A stretch of DNA of 64,000 bases, from the NCBI GenBank assembly GCA_027484445.1, contig JAIXSY010000033.1, forward strand, positions 1 through 64,000, read 5' to 3'. Each line of letters starts with the position of its first letter. Within the stretch, counting starts at the first letter, position 1. Of this stretch, positions 60,251 through 64,000 are shown in pieces. Made by a program: the position numbers and the translations under genes. This DNA comes from Verrucomicrobiaceae bacterium. Its GTDB lineage: Bacteria; Verrucomicrobiota; Verrucomicrobiia; Verrucomicrobiales; Verrucomicrobiaceae. Below the pieces are notes generated by a model. That model was not told the origin of the DNA. It worked only from the letters and a program-made list of their open reading frames with translations, and searched no databases.

Positions 60251-61285
60251 TCAAAGTTTCGCTGGATGATCGACCTCGGGGCGAGGGTCTCGTGAGAGAA
60301 GGGAATGCATGGCATCTTTCACGGGCTTGCCTTGATGAAGAATGGCATAAATTTCATCGAGCAGAGGTGTGCGAACACCATGATGTTTCGCGGCTTGATG
60401 CAGGCTGGCTGTGTTTGGTACTCCTTCGGCGACCATTCGTGTGCTGGCGATGATGTCACTCAGAGACATCCCTTCTCCTAGAAGCTTTCCGACGCGGTGA
60501 TTGCGACTGTGCTCCGAGTAGCATGTCGCCATCAGATCTCCTACGCCTGCAAGTCCCTGGCAGGTTTCGGCCCGACCACCTATGCTGGTGACCATGCGCA
60601 CCATCTCTGCGAGAGCACGTGTGATCAAGGCGGCGATGGCATTGTCACCGAGTCGCAGTCCTCTCGCGATGCCGGCGGCGATGGCGTATGGGTTTTTCAT
60701 GGCACCGGACCACTCTGCACCAATGAGGTCATCGCTGGTGTAGATGCGGAACCATGGCAGATTAAAGCTGCTTTGTAGAGCGAGTGCTTTGTCTTCCTCA
60801 CCACAAGCGATCACGGCAGCAGTTGCCAATCGCTGCGAGACTTCCTCCGCATGGTTAGGGCCCGTGAGGACGGCGGGACAGGGACCTGGGAGAACCTCGG
60901 CCAGCACCTCGGACATGCGTTTGCCGGTGCTGAGCTCGATCCCTTTGGTGCAGGAAAGTGTGACCTTGGCTCGCTCATGAAGTCCCGCCTCAGCGATCGA
61001 ATAGGCCGTGGTGCGAAGACCGCCCGATGGCACGGCCAGAAGCAGCAACTCAGCGGGAGTGAGTGAGCTCAATTCATGCGTCACCTGGATGGAGTCATTC
61101 AGATGTAAAGTAGGTAGATAACGACTGTTGCAGCGTTGATCTCGGATGGCGGCCATTAGGCTGGCATCACGCCCCCAGAATTGGACCTGGACACCACGTT
61201 CATGGAGAGCAGCCGCCAAGGCCGTGCCCCAGCTGCCTGCGCCAAAAACGATAGCGCTGCGGAAGGGAGGCTGGGGGAGGCTCAT
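60251..61285 (-). CDS. gpsA: glycerol-3-phosphate dehydrogenase GpsA
   Basis: A 344-aa NAD(P)H-dependent dehydrogenase making sn-glycerol 3-phosphate for phospholipids. The N-terminal Rossmann motif VFGAGSWGTALAAALHERG, with GAGSWGTALA, is intact. The catalytic Lys lies in EWSGAMKNPYAIAAGIARG, core KNPYAIAAG, and the C-terminal domain has GLAGVGDLMATCYSEHSRN. Start at ATG 61285 (MSLPQPP). It is convergent with the sulfatase and lies downstream of the LysM gene on the same strand. Confidence 0.95.
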   Translation of the reverse strand: MSLPQPPFRSAIVFGAGSWGTALAAALHERGVQVQFWGRDASLMAAIRDQRCNSRYLPTLHLNDSIQVTHELSSLTPAELLLLAVPSGGLRTTAYSIAEAGLHERAKVTLSCTKGIELSTGKRMSEVLAEVLPGPCPAVLTGPNHAEEVSQRLATAAVIACGEEDKALALQSSFNLPWFRIYTSDDLIGAEWSGAMKNPYAIAAGIARGLRLGDNAIAALITRALAEMVRMVTSIGGRAETCQGLAGVGDLMATCYSEHSRNHRVGKLLGEGMSLSDIIASTRMVAEGVPNTASLHQAAKHHGVRTPLLDEIYAILHQGKPVKDAMHSLLSRDPRPEVDHPAKL

Positions 61286-61343
61286 GGGCCTCTCTGGCAA
61301 GCGCAAAGCGATGCGTCAAGGCTCTCTCTTGGTGAATCCGTGA

Positions 61344-62750
61344 TCAGTTCAAGGACACGGCGCCGACGGTAGGAACATAAATTTCAGTTCCCTCGCGAGG
61401 TGTGCCTGTCGGAAGATGCTTGTTCAGCGCGCGGATGTTCTCCACGGTGGTACTGAACAGACTCGCGACGCTTTCGAGCGAGTCACCGCGTTGCATGCGG
61501 TAGGCGACGACGCCACGCATCATGTCGGAAGAGGCTTGAGCGGAGGCGGAGGTGGACGCTATCGGTTTGACGGGGGCACCGAGTTCGTAGGGTTCAGCTG
61601 GCGGTGTCGGCGCTTTAGGCGCTGAGAGTGGCGGCTGCAATGTGTCTGCGGCTGCGAGCTGTGAGCCTGGAAGAGTTGTTTTGGGCTCGGTGGGTGTCCT
61701 TTGGGGGATGGTTTTGCCTGGAATGGTCAGGCGTTGGCCGAGAATGATCTTGTTCGGATTTTTGATCCGGTTCGCTTTCATCAGTGAGCTGACGGAGACC
61801 CGATGGGTGGATGCGATTTTGCTCAAGGTTTCACCCTTCCTGACCGTGTGGGTCTTGCTGGGGGTGGTGCTGGCTTTCTCGACAAAAGAGTCGCTATCTG
61901 CCTCTGGCAAGTGCTGCGGCAGGGACATGCTCTGCTGGGGGAGGCGCTTGGGATTGGGAATAACCAGCCGCTCTCCATGCTGCAAGTCGCTGGCATAGGC
62001 TGTAGGATTCGCCTTGGCGATCGAGTCTTCACTGACCCCGTATGCTCTAGCGATCGACCCCATGTTTTCCTGCCCAGAGACGACATGAACGACTGCGCTG
62101 CTCGTCACGGTGGAGGCTTTGCTGCCTCCTGGCTCAGGCAGTAGCAAGACCGTGCCGATACCGACGCGATCCGTTTCCAAATGATTCAGGGCCCTCAGTT
62201 CACCCACGCTGGTCCCGTGACGTGCGGCGATGCTGAACAGGGTGTCTCCAGGTTTCACTGTGTGGCGATTGCCTTCCTGATGAATATCCATGACGCCTCC
62301 TCCAGTCGGCAGCAGACCGACATCGCGCTCGATTCTTCCGAGCCGCAGGTCTTGACGCCGGTCACTGGATTCCAGCTTTCCTACGCGGCTCTCCAGGCTG
62401 CTGCTGGATGCGCTTTTTCCAGCAGGGGCACGGTAATTGGATGCTTTTGTGCTGGTGCCGCTTTTGCTTTTGGAACTAGTCCCTGCCGTTGGGGAAGCGG
62501 AAGTGCCACGAAGAGCAGGTGGCTGATAGGCGGACGGGTTGAAATTAAATCCTTGAGGTGGTGCGCCTGCCGGGCGGGTGGGTGGTTTCGGGGGCAGGGG
62601 AGGCTGAATGGCCCCAGGTGCATAGGCGTTTGGATTCAAATTCATGCCTGCTGGCGGCACGTAGGGCTGTGCATTCCCAATGCCTAGAGTGGCCCAAAAG
62701 CCAAAAAGCCCGGCAGCCACTGCGCGATTCGAGGCGAAGTTGAATTTCAT
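61344..62750 (-). CDS. secreted protein with four LysM domains
   Basis: A 468-aa exported protein. After a signal peptide (AVAAGLFGFWATLGIGNA) comes a Pro-rich region (about 25-95), a Ser/Lys-rich stretch, a short heptad-like helix (about 118-148), and then four LysM domains: about 158-205 (HTVKPGDTLFSIAARHG), 218-265 (HVVSGQENMGSIARAYG), 298-345 (HTVRKGETLSKIASTH) and 413-460 (YRMQRGDSLESVASLF). LysM binds N-acetylglucosamine in peptidoglycan. No catalytic domain is seen, so it is a wall-binding or scaffold protein. Confidence 0.88.
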   Translation of the reverse strand: MKFNFASNRAVAAGLFGFWATLGIGNAQPYVPPAGMNLNPNAYAPGAIQPPLPPKPPTRPAGAPPQGFNFNPSAYQPPALRGTSASPTAGTSSKSKSGTSTKASNYRAPAGKSASSSSLESRVGKLESSDRRQDLRLGRIERDVGLLPTGGGVMDIHQEGNRHTVKPGDTLFSIAARHGTSVGELRALNHLETDRVGIGTVLLLPEPGGSKASTVTSSAVVHVVSGQENMGSIARAYGVSEDSIAKANPTAYASDLQHGERLVIPNPKRLPQQSMSLPQHLPEADSDSFVEKASTTPSKTHTVRKGETLSKIASTHRVSVSSLMKANRIKNPNKIILGQRLTIPGKTIPQRTPTEPKTTLPGSQLAAADTLQPPLSAPKAPTPPAEPYELGAPVKPIASTSASAQASSDMMRGVVAYRMQRGDSLESVASLFSTTVENIRALNKHLPTGTPREGTEIYVPTVGAVSLN

Positions 62751-63078
62751 GCCGACTATTTTACCCCTCTGAATAGTTCGGACAAAGAAAAATTTTATAA
62801 CTCTGAGGTATTTTTTAAAAAATCGACACTCCGCCTGCGGTTAGGCAGGGAATAAACTTCGTATATTCGCAAAAGTGAGCATTCGAATCTAGTTCCTATC
62901 GAAACTTCTGCCGTTTGGTTTCGCCGCCATTCAAACTAGGTGTTGAAGCAAATGACCTTGACGCGCAGGCGTTCAGCATGGCTTGCGTTGAAATTCTGTC
63001 ACATCGTTCTTGCCAAAGCAGGGCCATTCAGGTTTTTCTCAATTAACTTCTTCACACCGCTCTCAATCGCCCCAGCGC
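62751..63078. promoter_or_regulatory. divergent intergenic region, LysM / kinase
   Basis: A 328-bp gap holding the two divergent promoters. A perfect TTTTTTAAAAAA palindrome lies near 62810. The kinase-side half has a TTGACG at about 62960 but no good -10 at the right spacing. No gene is seen. Confidence 0.4.
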
Positions 63079-64000
63079 ATGGCCGACAGATACAAAATCT
63101 ATGAACAGCTCGGCTCGGGCGGGATGGGGGCTGTGTTTCGAGCTTACGACAATGATCTTCGGCGTTGGGTCGCCATCAAGCGCCTGACTTCCGCCAAAGA
63201 CAAGGTCGCTGATGATGCCCTGATGGGTGACCTGAGAAGAGAAGCGGATGCTTTGGCTTCATTAAGAAATCCAAACATTGTAACCATCTTTGACGTCGCC
63301 ACGGACACAGATGGTCTGTTTATGGTGATGGAATTGCTGGAAGGGGAAGATCTCGCCGATGTGGTCGGGCGTGGTCCTCTTCATTATGATGATTTCAAGG
63401 AGCTTGCCTCGCAAACGCTTGAGGCTCTTTTGGCAGCTCATCAGCGCCACATTCTTCATCGCGACATCAAGCCCGAGAACATCAAAGTTGAGCGGCTACC
63501 CGGTGGTCGATTGCAGTCCAAGCTGATCGATTTCGGCCTGGCGCGCGCTGGTCTTCGTGCGCGAAAGCAGACGGAAGACCAGAGTGGCACCGTGATGGGA
63601 TCCATCTTTTACATGGCACCAGAGCAGCTCACTCGACAGCCAGTCGATGAGCGCTCGGACTTGTATTCCCTAGGCTGCGTATTTTATGAGGCGCTTTCAG
63701 GGCGAAAAGCCTTCGATGGCCCTGACGTGGCGGCGATCATCGACAAGCACATCAATCACGACTTGGTGCCGCTGCACGTGATTGCTCCCCACGTGCCGCC
63801 TTGGCTAGGTGCTTGGGTTTTGCGTCTTATGGCGCGTAAGCCTGATGATCGTCCATCCAATGCCCAGCAGGCGATTCATGAGCTCCGTGCCTGGGAAAAA
63901 ATGGCTGCTACTCCGGCCATGATGCCCTGGATGCCCGGAGCCTACGCTCCCATGCCCTATCCTCCGCAGGGCTATCCGATGGCGGCTACCACGAGCAGCG
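63079..64000 (+). CDS. Ser/Thr protein kinase (partial, runs off the window)
   Basis: The first 307 codons of a Hanks-type kinase. Gly-rich loop LGSGGMGAVFRAYD (11-24), Lys34 (VAIKRL), Asp129 in the catalytic loop HRDIKPEN, DFG at 151-153, and the APEQL segment are all present, so it should be active. A Pro/Met/Ala-rich region begins after about residue 285. Such bacterial kinases often have extra sensor or repeat domains further on, which here lie beyond the window. ATG 63079 opens directly on MADRYKIYEQLGSGG, the usual kinase start. Confidence 0.92.
   Translation, partial: MADRYKIYEQLGSGGMGAVFRAYDNDLRRWVAIKRLTSAKDKVADDALMGDLRREADALASLRNPNIVTIFDVATDTDGLFMVMELLEGEDLADVVGRGPLHYDDFKELASQTLEALLAAHQRHILHRDIKPENIKVERLPGGRLQSKLIDFGLARAGLRARKQTEDQSGTVMGSIFYMAPEQLTRQPVDERSDLYSLGCVFYEALSGRKAFDGPDVAAIIDKHINHDLVPLHVIAPHVPPWLGAWVLRLMARKPDDRPSNAQQAIHELRAWEKMAATPAMMPWMPGAYAPMPYPPQGYPMAATTSS

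Overview
The window looks like chromosomal DNA of a Gram-negative bacterium of the Verrucomicrobiota, probably close to Prosthecobacter/Verrucomicrobium. This is inferred from gene content, not from a marker gene. The pointers are a fused LpxC-FabZ protein followed by LpxA, excisionase-type HTH/receiver fusions, a sulfatase, giant secreted Ig/Fn3 proteins, and many short palindromic intergenic repeats. Gene density is high and most genes are ordinary housekeeping or envelope genes. No tRNA, rRNA, CRISPR array or complete insertion sequence was seen. One tmRNA gene is present.

Layout. 1-2.1 kb is an accessory scar: a 191-bp tandem repeat carrying overlapping 64-codon frames on the minus strand, a 5'-truncated phage-tail-like gene, and a 52-bp-period palindromic repeat. 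2.1-10 kb holds a DUF5009/HGSNAT-like membrane acyltransferase, a Dabb protein, a YbhN-like flippase-type protein with a HAD phosphatase, an AI-2E-family transporter, a beta-barrel protein and GlgX. 10-18.6 kb is a System II cytochrome c maturation operon (lipoprotein, ResB, CcsA), an RlmM-like rRNA methyltransferase with an AmgK-like sugar kinase, a TrhO-RluA fusion, and a di-haem cytochrome c. 18.6-24.7 kb holds a Gfo/Idh/MocA oxidoreductase, ComEC, and the lipid A genes lpxC-fabZ and lpxA.

24.8-39.8 kb is a surface/secretion region: a membrane-anchored subtilase, two giant paralogous secreted proteins (2164 and 1903 aa) with embedded cyclophilin domains, and a secreted VCBS/FG-GAP protein. 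Its codon use is visibly more A/T-rich than the flanks. 39.9-46.2 kb holds PPK2, a KDPG aldolase, citramalate synthase with a candidate leader-peptide attenuator, an RNA methyltransferase, an AraC regulator and an EamA exporter. 46.5-56.9 kb holds an HTH-receiver fusion, an alcohol dehydrogenase, PurE, a TraB/GumN lipoprotein, a PlsC-OlsB fusion, a CarH-like B12-binding MerR regulator, an SpmA-SpmB-like fusion, a VapBC module and a COG2509 FAD protein. 57-64 kb holds ssrA, an orphan DhaK, a sulfatase, GpsA, a LysM protein and the start of a Ser/Thr kinase.

The strongest candidates for something undescribed are: the two cyclophilin-bearing giants, with a shared roughly 400-residue module I cannot name and promoters of the same spacing; the CarH-like regulator that lacks the light-state histidine and sits beside a domain-swapped ornithine-lipid-type acyltransferase; the cimA leader peptide; and the 191-bp repeat of stop/start-overlapping mini-frames at the left edge.
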